Shown here piece by piece: positions 25,697 through 33,273 of a DNA stretch of 38,631 nucleotides. Made by a program: the position numbers and the translations under genes. This stretch comes from Mycobacterium sp. (GTDB lineage: Bacteria > Actinomycetota > Actinomycetes > Mycobacteriales > Mycobacteriaceae), in assembly GCA_019236925.1 (NCBI GenBank), contig JAFAID010000028.1, positions 1-38,631 of the forward strand. Reading direction: 5' to 3'. A model generated the notes under the pieces. That model did not search any database, was not told where the DNA came from, and saw nothing but the letters and a program-made list of their open reading frames with translations. Each line of letters begins with the position of its first letter. The first letter of the stretch is position 1.

Positions 25697-26767
25697 ATGA
25701 CTGACGCGATCACCGTGCGCGGCGCCAACAAACGGTACGGCGACTTCGTCGCATTGGACAACGTCGACTTCGACGTGCCGGCCGGCTCACTGACGGCACT
25801 GCTGGGCCCCAGCGGTTCGGGTAAGTCGACCCTGTTGCGCGCCATCGCCGGACTCGATCAACCGGACACCGGAACCATCACGATCAACGGCCGCGACGTC
25901 ACCCGGCTCCCGCCGCAGCGACGCGGTATCGGCTTTGTGTTCCAGCATTATGCGGCCTTCAAGCACTACACCGTTCGGGACAACGTGGCCTTCGGGTTGA
26001 AGATCCGCCGGCGGCCCAAGGCCGAGATCGCCGAGAAGGTCGACAACCTGCTCCACGTGGTGGGGCTCAGCGGTTTCCAGACCCGCTATCCCAGCCAGCT
26101 CTCCGGCGGTCAGCGCCAGCGCATGGCGCTCGCGCGCGCACTCGCCGTCGACCCCGAGGTGCTGCTGCTCGATGAGCCCTTCGGCGCGCTGGACGCCAAG
26201 GTCCGCGAGGATCTGCGGGCGTGGCTACGACGCTTGCACGACGAGGTGCATGTCACCACGGTGCTGGTCACCCACGACCAGGCCGAGGCCCTCGATGTGG
26301 CAGACCGGATCGCCGTGCTCAAAGACGGACGCATCGAGCAAGTCGGGTCACCGAGTGCCGTCTACGACACACCGGCGAATGCTTTTGTGATGTCGTTCCT
26401 GGGTGCGGTGTCCTCGCTGAATGGCAGCCTGGTTCGCCCGCACGACATTCGGGTCGGCCGCAGACCCGATATGAAGTTCGCCGCCGACGATGGCACCGCC
26501 GAATCTCCAGGCGTGGTGCGCGCCACTATCGACCGCGTGGTGATGCTCGGTTTTGAGGTGCGCGTCGAGCTGACCAACGCCGCCACGGGCGGGCCGTTCA
26601 CCGCTCAGATCACCCGGGGCGATGCCGAGGCGCTGGGCCTGGCGGAGGGCGACACCGTGTACGTCCGCGCCACCCGGGTACCGGCGATCGCCGACGGGGC
26701 GTCTGCCCGCAGTGAACCTGGGGCGGACGACCCATCAAAGGACGAGACGACGGTGGGTTCGCCATAG
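25697..26767 (+). CDS. cysA: Sulfate ABC transporter ATPase CysA
   Basis: A 356-residue ABC ATPase. It has Walker [10 protein letters not shown] (about residues 36-44), Q-loop FQHYAAF, signature LSGGQRQR, Walker [12 protein letters not shown] and switch VTHDQ. The C-terminal regulatory region follows from about residue 240 and ends [18 protein letters not shown]. It drives sulfate import through CysTW. A ribosome-binding GGGAGG lies upstream of the ATG. A divergent copy of its 3' end sits about 2.4 kb downstream (29015-29196). Confidence 0.96.
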   Translation: MTDAITVRGANKRYGDFVALDNVDFDVPAGSLTALLGPSGSGKSTLLRAIAGLDQPDTGTITINGRDVTRLPPQRRGIGFVFQHYAAFKHYTVRDNVAFGLKIRRRPKAEIAEKVDNLLHVVGLSGFQTRYPSQLSGGQRQRMALARALAVDPEVLLLDEPFGALDAKVREDLRAWLRRLHDEVHVTTVLVTHDQAEALDVADRIAVLKDGRIEQVGSPSAVYDTPANAFVMSFLGAVSSLNGSLVRPHDIRVGRRPDMKFAADDGTAESPGVVRATIDRVVMLGFEVRVELTNAATGGPFTAQITRGDAEALGLAEGDTVYVRATRVPAIADGASARSEPGADDPSKDETTVGSP

Positions 26768-26918
26768 TCGGAATACCGATAAGTCTGGTATCAGAAAAGT
26801 CACTGATGCGCAAAGGGATTCGGTTCTCCCAACCTGCCGGGTCCAGGAGTTTCCACGAGCCGGTGTTTGCGTTTCCCTGCAGATCCGGGATGTGACTTGC
26901 GGCAAGGAGAATGAGCAC

Positions 26919-26924
26919 TAGGCT
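26919..26924 (+). promoter_or_regulatory. -10 element of the EspC-like cassette
   Basis: TAGGCT, the same hexamer as upstream of the subI leader, ends six bases before ATG 26931. This implies a leaderless transcript for the cassette independent of cysA. Confidence 0.5.
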
Positions 26925-26930
26925 CTGCGC

Positions 26931-27242
26931 ATGGCATCCTCGTCGAGTATTCAAAAGCTGCAAGTCAGCGATGAGGGACTTCGTCTGGAAGGTGGCTCAT
27001 ATGAGTCCCTGGCAGGGAAGCTGGCTCCCAACAATGCGCCGACAGGTACCGGGTCGTCAGGGCTCGTGAGCGCAGCGGCGGTAGCCGCCGCCCTCGGCGA
27101 GGTAGCCGCGGCCAACATCCGGTGCACATTTCGCGTACAGGCGACGGCCGCCAAACTCCAGGCGGTCGCTAACGGCTACACCGAAAGCGAAGGCAAATCG
27201 GTAGCTCAGCTGCAGGCTCTCAAGACACCGGCGGTGTACTAG
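26931..27242 (+). CDS. EspC-like (DUF2580) type VII secretion substrate
   Basis: A 103-residue helical protein with SIQKLQVSDEGLRLEGGSYE at the N-terminus and a central Ala-rich hairpin. A C-terminal YTESE near residue 83 fits the YxxxD/E secretion signal of ESX substrates. It looks like the EspC/DUF2580 family of small ESX-associated proteins, which are secreted alone or with a partner encoded next door. The next gene begins immediately at the stop codon (TAG-TTG), so translation is probably coupled. No ESX core gene is in the window, so the apparatus must be elsewhere. Confidence 0.72.
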   Translation: MASSSSIQKLQVSDEGLRLEGGSYESLAGKLAPNNAPTGTGSSGLVSAAAVAAALGEVAAANIRCTFRVQATAAKLQAVANGYTESEGKSVAQLQALKTPAVY

Positions 27243-28481
27243 TTGCCTGCGGCCACACCGCTGCCCACGCTGTCGCAAGTCCAGAACCTGGACACAGGAT
27301 ATCTGTCTGAAGTGGCCGACTATTTCGCGCGCACGGGCAATCTGTGGGATGAGGTGTTCGCCGAGATCCACGAGCGGATTTCGACTCCGGGCGGCACCGC
27401 GTGGGAGGGTCAGGCTGCGGCCGCCGCGCAGGAACGCGCCTCCGTCGACGTCGTCAAGGTCCGCGGCGTGGCTTTTCAGTTGCACGGGGCCGCCGGGGTC
27501 GCCCGCCGGGGTGACGATCAGTTGCAAGGGTGCAAGGAGGGAGTACTTGAGGCAGTGCGCGAGGTGCGCGCGGCCGGCTTTGATGTGAGTGAGGGTTATT
27601 CGGTCACCGACCGTTCTGAGGGCGGGTCAACCGAGTTTCGAGCGCAGCGTGCCGTAGAGGCGCAGGGGCACGCCGCCTTTATCGGTCACCGGGTAGCCGC
27701 GTTGGTGGCCTGCGATCAAGAACTCGCCGCCCAAATCGCGGCCGCGACGAAAGGCGTTGACAACCTCACCTTCACGGAGTCACTTGGTGCGGATGACACT
27801 GGTGACGAGAAACGCAACGGCGTTCAACTCGTCGATCATCACTTCAAAGACGCGCCGAACCCGGCACCCGATCCACCGCCGGGCGGTTGGAGCAGTGACC
27901 CGCTAATGAGGGCCGCCCAGAAAATCGCCTACGGACACGCCGGGACCGACCACATAGCTGATTTTCCGGGGATGACGCGAGATCAGCTCGCCGACTTGGT
28001 CTACGGAAAGATGAAAAGGTCCATTGAAAACCCCGGAGGGCTGCGACTCGGAGTCAGTGATAGCGACGGTGCGCCAGTAATCTACGACCCCAAAGATAAT
28101 GTGATGATTGTTCGAGATCCGAATGCGGCCGACGCCGGCACTGTATTCAAACCAAACCTGAAGAAAGACCCCGACTACGTGAACGACAAGTTTCGCTGGC
28201 ATGAGCCGTCGTTCAAGCCGGGCCAGCTTGCTGACGGGCCTCCCCTTACCCCCGCCGAACCGTCGGCCGGCCCACCGAGACCGGTCGAAAGTCCCGTGGG
28301 ACCGCGCCCCGCCGAGCCGCCGGCGCGTCCTGAACCTCCGCCCGGACACGCCGAGCCTGTCAGGCCGGCGCCGGTTGAGCCACCGTCAATACGCCCCGGC
28401 CCTGCTTTCGGAGGGGGTGTCGGTGGTGGAATCGGCTTGCCGGGAACAGCACTTGGTCCGGCCCACGAACCGACCGAGTAA
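27243..28481 (+). CDS. Putative ESX-secreted effector with toxin-like domain
   Basis: A 412-residue protein from a TTG directly after the EspC-like stop; the start is weakly supported. Residues 1-115 are helical and contain TAWEGQAAAAAQERA, a WxG turn as in WXG100/LXG hairpins. Residues about 215-320 form a separate module: RAAQKIAYGHAGTDHIADFP, GMTRDQLADLVYGKMKR, GAPVIYDPKDNVMIVRDP, DAGTVFKPN. Its pattern of conserved His, Thr and a strand pair with Asp-Pro resembles C-terminal RNase-type domains of polymorphic toxins (inference, not proven). A Pro-rich tail of about 80 residues follows, which is unusual because such toxin modules normally end the protein. The next gene is the likely immunity factor. 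Confidence 0.65.
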   Translation: MPAATPLPTLSQVQNLDTGYLSEVADYFARTGNLWDEVFAEIHERISTPGGTAWEGQAAAAAQERASVDVVKVRGVAFQLHGAAGVARRGDDQLQGCKEGVLEAVREVRAAGFDVSEGYSVTDRSEGGSTEFRAQRAVEAQGHAAFIGHRVAALVACDQELAAQIAAATKGVDNLTFTESLGADDTGDEKRNGVQLVDHHFKDAPNPAPDPPPGGWSSDPLMRAAQKIAYGHAGTDHIADFPGMTRDQLADLVYGKMKRSIENPGGLRLGVSDSDGAPVIYDPKDNVMIVRDPNAADAGTVFKPNLKKDPDYVNDKFRWHEPSFKPGQLADGPPLTPAEPSAGPPRPVESPVGPRPAEPPARPEPPPGHAEPVRPAPVEPPSIRPGPAFGGGVGGGIGLPGTALGPAHEPTE

Positions 28482-28535
28482 GAAAATTCAGGTGGAAAGT
28501 AGGGCATGTTCTGTGCAGAGCCAACTTGGAGAGCC

Positions 28536-28928
28536 ATGACCGAGCCTGACCGCGTAGCGATCGACCTGACCGACGAGGAACGCGAGCTCATTGTTCTTGC
28601 GCTCAACGAGTATGCCGGGACGGCGCAACACACTTATCAGCTGCTATGCCCGGTTTTGGGGCAGTCGGATGAAAATGACTGGTACCAGCTGACTACCCGG
28701 CTAAAAAAGTCCATCAAAAAGAGAGAACCATTGTCCGATTTGGATTGGGCGCGTGCCATGTTTCTAACCGATATTTCCTTCGGCAGCACGCTGGTCGGCT
28801 CGGGACTGCGATTCGGCCGTGCCGCCGATGAATACTGGTTCCCGATACTCCGGTCGATCCAGGAGAAAGTTAGCAGCCGCGAGCGGTTTGATCTGCTCGT
28901 CCAGAACGCCAGCTATTCATGCGAGTAG
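28536..28928 (+). CDS. Small acidic/basic mixed protein, candidate immunity factor
   Basis: 130 residues from ATG 28536, chosen because GGAGAG lies three bases upstream; the ATG at 28506 lacks a site. It begins MTEPDRVAIDLTDEERELIV and appears largely helical (DWYQLTTRLKKSIKKREPLS). I recognise no family. Base composition is clearly lower in GC than the surrounding genes, with A-rich runs, a common mark of horizontally acquired immunity genes. Its position directly after the toxin-like gene is the main support for an immunity role. Confidence 0.6.
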   Translation: MTEPDRVAIDLTDEERELIVLALNEYAGTAQHTYQLLCPVLGQSDENDWYQLTTRLKKSIKKREPLSDLDWARAMFLTDISFGSTLVGSGLRFGRAADEYWFPILRSIQEKVSSRERFDLLVQNASYSCE

Positions 28929-28939
28929 CGCACTCACGC

Positions 28940-29014
28940 TTAGGCGGCGAGGCGCTCGGCTAACGCCTCGTCGAAGCGGTCCAGCACCGTCTCGGCCACC
29001 AACCGATGTGCACT
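28940..29014 (-). pseudogene. Remnant: 3' end of a second sirohydrochlorin-chelatase gene
   Basis: Read on the minus strand, the segment encodes AHRLVAETVLDRFDEALAERLAA-stop in three pieces that align with the end of the intact chelatase at 31835 (AHRLVAETALDRFDE LISRRMAA-stop). Only about 24 codons remain. It abuts the cysA remnant on its right with no spacer, forming a chimeric junction. Confidence 0.85.
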
Positions 29015-29196
29015 CGCGGCGACGCCGAGGCGCTGGGGCTGAAGAGGGCGACACCGTCTACGTGCGAGCGACCCGGGTACCGCCGATCACCGAAGAGGCG
29101 AGTGGGGTTAGCACGCCTGGCGCCGGCGAGGACCACGGCACTCTGACGACGGCCCGATTCCGCTCGTCTCCCGTGCTGGACTCTGTCGAGACCTAA
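29015..29196 (+). pseudogene. Remnant: 3' end of a second cysA gene
   Basis: DAEALGL, then after a one-base deletion [20 protein letters not shown], aligns with the end of CysA ([27 protein letters not shown]). The frameshift near 29040 and the absence of the remaining gene make it non-functional. The remnant's stop overlaps the end of the tetR gene. It differs from the intact cysA at many third positions, so it derives from a diverged copy. Confidence 0.87.
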
Positions 29197-29783
29197 TGGC
29201 GGCCTTGGTAACCGAGCGCGCTGACAGCGGCGTTGACGGTTGCGTCGACGAGCGTGTCGTCCACTGAACCCAGGAGCGGCATCAGCGTACGCAGCAGGAG
29301 GGGGCCGGTCAGCAGATCGGAGATCACAGCGGGATGCTGCGGGAGATTGATTTCGCCTCGCGTGGCCGCTCTGGCCAGCATCGCCGCGACCGAGGTTCGC
29401 CGTGGTGCCATGAACCGGTCGTAGAACGAGACTGCCAGTGCGTCGTTATCGCGGATTGCCGTCAGGACACCGGCGAGGGCGGCTTGCACGACCGGGTCGG
29501 CGAAGAACTGACGCTGGAGCTGCTGCAACAACAACAGATCCTGACGAAGCTCGCCGCTATCTGGCGCGGGGTCGATTCCGAAACGGCTGATGAGCAGCAT
29601 CACAACCAGCTCGGTGGCGCTGCTTGCCCGGCGGTAGACCGCGGCACGCGTGGTGCCTGCCAGCTTGGCAACCCGATCGATGTTCACGGCGGAATACCCC
29701 TCGCCGAGAAGCAGCGCTTGGGTGGCGTTCACGATTGCAGTGTCCAGCGAACTATCTCGGGGACGACCGAAAGCGGCTGGCAT
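29193..29783 (-). CDS. TetR/AcrR-family transcriptional regulator
   Basis: A 196-residue regulator with an N-terminal helix-turn-helix (GYSAVNIDRVAKLAGTTRAAVYRR, about residues 29-52). The ligand-binding domain is variable and Leu-rich (LLTGPLLLRTLMPLLG). It is divergent from the saccharopine-dehydrogenase-like gene across a 57-bp gap that holds a perfect inverted repeat, so it most likely represses itself and that gene. The ligand is unknown; the targets suggest a lipid-like or aromatic compound. Confidence 0.9.
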   Translation of the reverse strand: MPAAFGRPRDSSLDTAIVNATQALLLGEGYSAVNIDRVAKLAGTTRAAVYRRASSATELVVMLLISRFGIDPAPDSGELRQDLLLLQQLQRQFFADPVVQAALAGVLTAIRDNDALAVSFYDRFMAPRRTSVAAMLARAATRGEINLPQHPAVISDLLTGPLLLRTLMPLLGSVDDTLVDATVNAAVSALGYQGRH

Positions 29784-29804
29784 CAGGACCTCAACCTATC
29801 CGTT

Positions 29805-29841
29805 TGACTACTTACGATGCACATTGTACCGTAAGTAGTCA
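29805..29841. promoter_or_regulatory. Perfect 12-bp inverted repeat, likely TetR operator
   Basis: TGACTACTTACG (29805-29816) and CGTAAGTAGTCA (29830-29841) are exact reverse complements around a 13-bp spacer. The right arm ends on the A of the divergent gene's ATG. Possible -10 elements for both directions lie inside the repeat: TACCGT (29827-29832, plus) and TACAAT (29828-29823, minus). Binding would block both promoters. Confidence 0.8.
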
Positions 29842-30923
29842 TGACATCGATTTGGCTTCTCGGCGCTACCGGTCGAGGCGGTCGCGCCGTTGCGAACGCG
29901 TTGACCGCCCGCGGGATTCCGGTGGTGTTGCTCGGACGTAACTCAGAGCAGCTTGCGGCGGTCGCGGCCTCGTTGAGCGGCCCCCCGGAAGCAGTGGAAA
30001 CTCTCGCGATCGCCGGATGGGTGGAGTTGCCTGCACTCATCGCACGACATCGCCCCGGCGTGGTCGTGAACACCGTCGGGCCCTTCACCCGCACCGCGGT
30101 ACCGCTGGCGCTGGCCTGCCTGAAGGCAGGTACCCACTACGTCGATCTGGCCAACGAGCTGGACGCAGTCCGAGAGTTGCTCGATCTCGATGCCGAGGCG
30201 CACGACCGCGGGGTCACCATTGTGACCGGGGCCGGCTTCGGAGTATTGGCCACCGAGGCGCTCGCGATCAAGCTGCGCGGCGAGCGCGAGCCCGCAGTGA
30301 AGGCTCAGGTTGCGGCTCTGCCTGCGGTCGAGGGTCTGGGATCGGCGGTCCTGTCAAGCGCCGTGGACGTGCTGGCCTATGGTGGCCGCCGGTACCAAGG
30401 TGGACAGCTGGTGCGAAACCGGTTCGGTGCCGATCACATCCGAGTCAGCCTGCCGTCCGGGGGTAGCCGCCAGGCGGTCGGTGTGCCGACCGGCGAGCTC
30501 GAAGCCGGGCGTCGGGCATCGGGAGCGGGTGAGGTGGTTGCCTATTCGAGCGAGGTACCCAGCGGACGAATCGCCCGGATGCTGCTGCCCATCATGTCGG
30601 TCGTGCTGAGCGTGACCGCTATTCGTCGGCAGGTGCTTCGGCTCATCGAGCATCTTCGTCTGGCCCCACCGGTGTCGCGCGGCGAAGTGTCCTGGGCTTA
30701 CGCGCGGTTGGAGTGGGCCGACCACAGCAACGCCGAGGCTTGGCTGCGCACCGGTGAAGGCTATGCATTCACCGGCGAGGTGGCGGCGTTGGTCGCCGAC
30801 GGATTGCGGGAAGGCTCGGTCAGCGCCGGCGCATTCACCCCTGGGGCCCTGTTCGGGCCAACTCTGGCCGTTCGCGCGGGCGCGGAGATTCTGCTGTCCG
30901 GAAACAAGAAGGCGATGTCGTGA
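29841..30923 (+). CDS. Saccharopine-dehydrogenase-like NAD(P)-binding protein
   Basis: A 360-residue protein with an N-terminal Rossmann motif (IWLLGATGRGGRAVANAL) and the family phrases VVNTVGPFTRTAVPLALACL and GTHYVDLANELDAV. Mycobacterial relatives include the trans-acting enoyl reductase type that works with lipid polyketide synthases. That specific role cannot be claimed from sequence. It heads a two-gene unit with the hydrolase (GTGA overlap) under the TetR operator and may be leaderless. Confidence 0.85.
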   Translation: MTSIWLLGATGRGGRAVANALTARGIPVVLLGRNSEQLAAVAASLSGPPEAVETLAIAGWVELPALIARHRPGVVVNTVGPFTRTAVPLALACLKAGTHYVDLANELDAVRELLDLDAEAHDRGVTIVTGAGFGVLATEALAIKLRGEREPAVKAQVAALPAVEGLGSAVLSSAVDVLAYGGRRYQGGQLVRNRFGADHIRVSLPSGGSRQAVGVPTGELEAGRRASGAGEVVAYSSEVPSGRIARMLLPIMSVVLSVTAIRRQVLRLIEHLRLAPPVSRGEVSWAYARLEWADHSNAEAWLRTGEGYAFTGEVAALVADGLREGSVSAGAFTPGALFGPTLAVRAGAEILLSGNKKAMS

Positions 30924-31831
30924 GCGACACGGTGTGCCAGCGCTCGGAACTACGGATCGCGGCAGCCGACCGCGGCGAGATCGACGCATGGCTGTACCTG
31001 CCGGACGGCGCGGCGCCACATCCAACAGTTGTGATGGCGCACGGCATTGGTGGTGTTAAGGCGGGAGGACTCGCGCCATTCGCCGAGCGGTTTGTTGATG
31101 CCGGGTTCGCGGCGGTTGTGTTCGACTACCGCCATTGGGGGAGCTCGTCAGGAGAGCCGCGGAACCTGTTGTCCGTGCAGCGCGAGCGGCAGGACTACCG
31201 GACCGTACTGTCGTGGGCGCGTCGTCACGACGCACTCGACGCCGATCGCCAATTCATTTGGGGCACATCGTTTGCTGGCATGCATATCGTCGAGCTGGCC
31301 GCGACCGAGCCAGGGCTCGCCGGGGCTATCGCACAATGCCCACTGGTCGACGGGCTGGCGGCAGTGATCAATGTGTCAGTTGTCCGGGCGCTGCGTCTGA
31401 CTGCGACAGCACTCGCCGACATTGTCGGCTCGTGGATGGGTCGCGAGCCACGCTTGGTACCGATCAGCGTGCCTCCCAATGAGTTCGGACTGATCGCCAC
31501 TGATGACGCCATGACCGGGCTCGATCGGCTCGATCCCGGTGACGGGTCGTGGCCGAACGACATCACGGCGCGGTCGATCATCGACATCACCGTTCATCGG
31601 CCGGTGCGAAAAGCGCGTCAGATCAGATGCCCGATTCTGATGGTGGTCGCCGAGCAGGACACCATGGCGCCCACCGCGCCCGCGGTCCAGGTGGCCGCTC
31701 GCGCAGTCCGCGGCGAGCTCTACCGAAGCCGCGGCGGACACTACGACGTGTACCAGGGCGGAATGGACCACGCCAATGTGTTACGGGTCGAGGTCGAGTT
31801 CCTGCGGCGACAGGTCCGCACATTTGCCTGA
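30920..31831 (+). CDS. Alpha/beta hydrolase
   Basis: A 303-residue protein starting at a GTG that overlaps the previous stop. Visible marks are the oxyanion region VMAHGIGGVKAGG, FDYRHWGSSSGEPR, the nucleophile elbow GTSFAG, an acid in VVAEQDTMAP and the catalytic His in GGHYDVYQGG. The architecture matches dienelactone-hydrolase/peptidase-S15-like esterases with a cap inserted between the nucleophile and the acid. No signal peptide is present, so the enzyme is cytosolic. The substrate is probably the inducer sensed by TetR or its reduced form (inference). Confidence 0.9.
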   Translation: MSDTVCQRSELRIAAADRGEIDAWLYLPDGAAPHPTVVMAHGIGGVKAGGLAPFAERFVDAGFAAVVFDYRHWGSSSGEPRNLLSVQRERQDYRTVLSWARRHDALDADRQFIWGTSFAGMHIVELAATEPGLAGAIAQCPLVDGLAAVINVSVVRALRLTATALADIVGSWMGREPRLVPISVPPNEFGLIATDDAMTGLDRLDPGDGSWPNDITARSIIDITVHRPVRKARQIRCPILMVVAEQDTMAPTAPAVQVAARAVRGELYRSRGGHYDVYQGGMDHANVLRVEVEFLRRQVRTFA

Positions 31832-31834
31832 CGG

Positions 31835-32533
31835 TCAGGCCGCCATCCGGCGGGAGATCAGCTCATCGAAGCGATCCAGCGCCGTCTCAGCCACCAGTCG
31901 GTGTGCGCCCAACGGCGCAGCCATCGGAATCCCTTGCTCTGCCGCGTATTTGGCAACCCGATCGGTCACGAGCCCGGGCGCCAGGAACCACGGTGCGATC
32001 ACCACTCGGCGGGCGCCGCGGCGCCGCAGTCTGTCGGCCGCCGCTGCCACCGACGGACCGGAACCGGTCGCGAAAGCGGTTGTCGCGCCGACCCACTGGG
32101 CTCTTGCCCTGAGCATGCGCGCGACCTGACCGGTGCGTGCGTTAGCCGCCGGATGCGTCGAGCCGATCGCGACTACCAGCACGCCCAGTTCGGGGTCGAG
32201 TGTGCTGACTCCCAGCTCGGCCAGCCGCTCGTGCAGCACCGACACCAGCCGGTCGTCCTCACCGAGCACGTCGGCCTGTCGCACGGCGACACCGCATTCG
32301 GCGATCTGCCGAGGAATGTCGATGCGGGCGTGATAAGCGTCGGCCAGCAGCAACGGGGTGACCACGGCACCCGGCTCGAGCACGTCAGCCAGGCACGGTG
32401 AATTCAACTCGCAGAACGCAACACGCACGCGAAGGCCGGGGCGCAGGTAGCGAATCTGATTGGCGACGGCCCGGGCGTTGGCCGCCGACCGTGGATCTGC
32501 GCTGCCATGCGCGGCCAGCACGAGGGTGGTCAC
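31835..32533 (-). CDS. Sirohydrochlorin (ferro)chelatase, CbiX/SirB type (Rv2393 family)
   Basis: 232 residues from the GTG at 32533, which overlaps the cysH stop (GTGA); an ATG at 32551 would add six residues. Two CbiX halves are visible: TTLVLAAHGSADPRSAANAR with PLLLADAYHARIDIPRQ, and VVAIGSTHPAANARTG with VVIAPWFLAPGLV. The active-site His residues lie in AAHGS and AYHAR. Insertion of iron into sirohydrochlorin makes the siroheme needed by SirA, which explains the sirA-cysH-chelatase order. A divergent copy of its C-terminal codons lies at 28940-29014. Confidence 0.9.
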   Translation of the reverse strand: MTTLVLAAHGSADPRSAANARAVANQIRYLRPGLRVRVAFCELNSPCLADVLEPGAVVTPLLLADAYHARIDIPRQIAECGVAVRQADVLGEDDRLVSVLHERLAELGVSTLDPELGVLVVAIGSTHPAANARTGQVARMLRARAQWVGATTAFATGSGPSVAAAADRLRRRGARRVVIAPWFLAPGLVTDRVAKYAAEQGIPMAAPLGAHRLVAETALDRFDELISRRMAA

Positions 32534-33273
32534 GACGCGTGCAACCCGCATTCGGTCTTCGACAGCCCCTGCCAGCGTCCACTGCGTGGATCAGCACCGT
32601 CGACTACCTTCGCGGTGCAAGGGGCGCAGCCGATCGACGGATAACCTTCGTAGACAAGCGGATTGACCAGTACATCGTTTTCGTCGATGTAGGCCTGCAT
32701 GTCATCGTCGGTCCACGCGGCCAACGGGTTGATCTTCACCAGGTGAAAGGCCTCGTCGAAACTGATCAGGGGAGCGTTGGCGCGGGTCGGTGCCTCGACG
32801 CGGCGCAGGCCGGTCACCCACGCGGAGTAACCGCGCAGCGCCTTGGACAACGGGGCGACTTTGCGTAGCCGGCAGCATTCGTTGGGCTGGCGGGCGAAGA
32901 GGTCCTTGCCAAGCAGCTGGTCCTGCTCTGCGACCGTGTGCTCGGGCGTGACGTTGAGCACGCGCACGTCGTAGACCGCCTCGATCGCGTCGCGGGTGCC
33001 GATCGTCTCCACGAAGTGATATCCGGTGTCCAAGAACAGCACTGGAACGCCGGGACGTACTTTGGCGGCCAAGTCGACGAGAACCGCGTCCTGCATATTG
33101 GAGGCCACCACGTAGTTGCAGGTCGCCGTAGACCGGGGTCCTCCCACACCGCCGAAGTTCTCGTCGGTCCATTGCAGCAAGTCGGTGGCGCTGCCACCCT
33201 CCAGCTCCGCCGCGCCCCGCTCGGCCAGTTCTCGTAATTCGCCCTCCGTCAACCCGTTCGCCTCCTCACTCAT
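32530..33273 (-). CDS. cysH: Adenylyl-sulfate (APS) reductase
   Basis: A 247-residue enzyme that reduces APS to sulfite and AMP with thioredoxin. It has the nucleotide-binding and core segments DLLQWTDENFG and FLDTGYHFVET. The two cysteine pairs NECCRLRKV and IGCAPCT bind a 4Fe-4S cluster and mark it as an APS rather than a PAPS reductase. The C-terminal catalytic Cys is in KTECGLHAS. It overlaps sirA by ATGA and the chelatase gene by GTGA. Confidence 0.96.
   Translation of the reverse strand: MSEEANGLTEGELRELAERGAAELEGGSATDLLQWTDENFGGVGGPRSTATCNYVVASNMQDAVLVDLAAKVRPGVPVLFLDTGYHFVETIGTRDAIEAVYDVRVLNVTPEHTVAEQDQLLGKDLFARQPNECCRLRKVAPLSKALRGYSAWVTGLRRVEAPTRANAPLISFDEAFHLVKINPLAAWTDDDMQAYIDENDVLVNPLVYEGYPSIGCAPCTAKVVDGADPRSGRWQGLSKTECGLHAS

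Noticed and set aside
28819..29196. A 125-codon frame running from the candidate immunity gene into the spacer
   Set aside because: Its first part is out of frame with the immunity gene and its second part is the frameshifted cysA remnant; it is not one gene.
31826..31840. Palindrome GCCTGAC-G-GTCAGGC at the convergent stops of the hydrolase and chelatase genes
   Set aside because: With a one-base centre it cannot fold as a transcript hairpin of full length, and there is no T tract; too weak to call a terminator.
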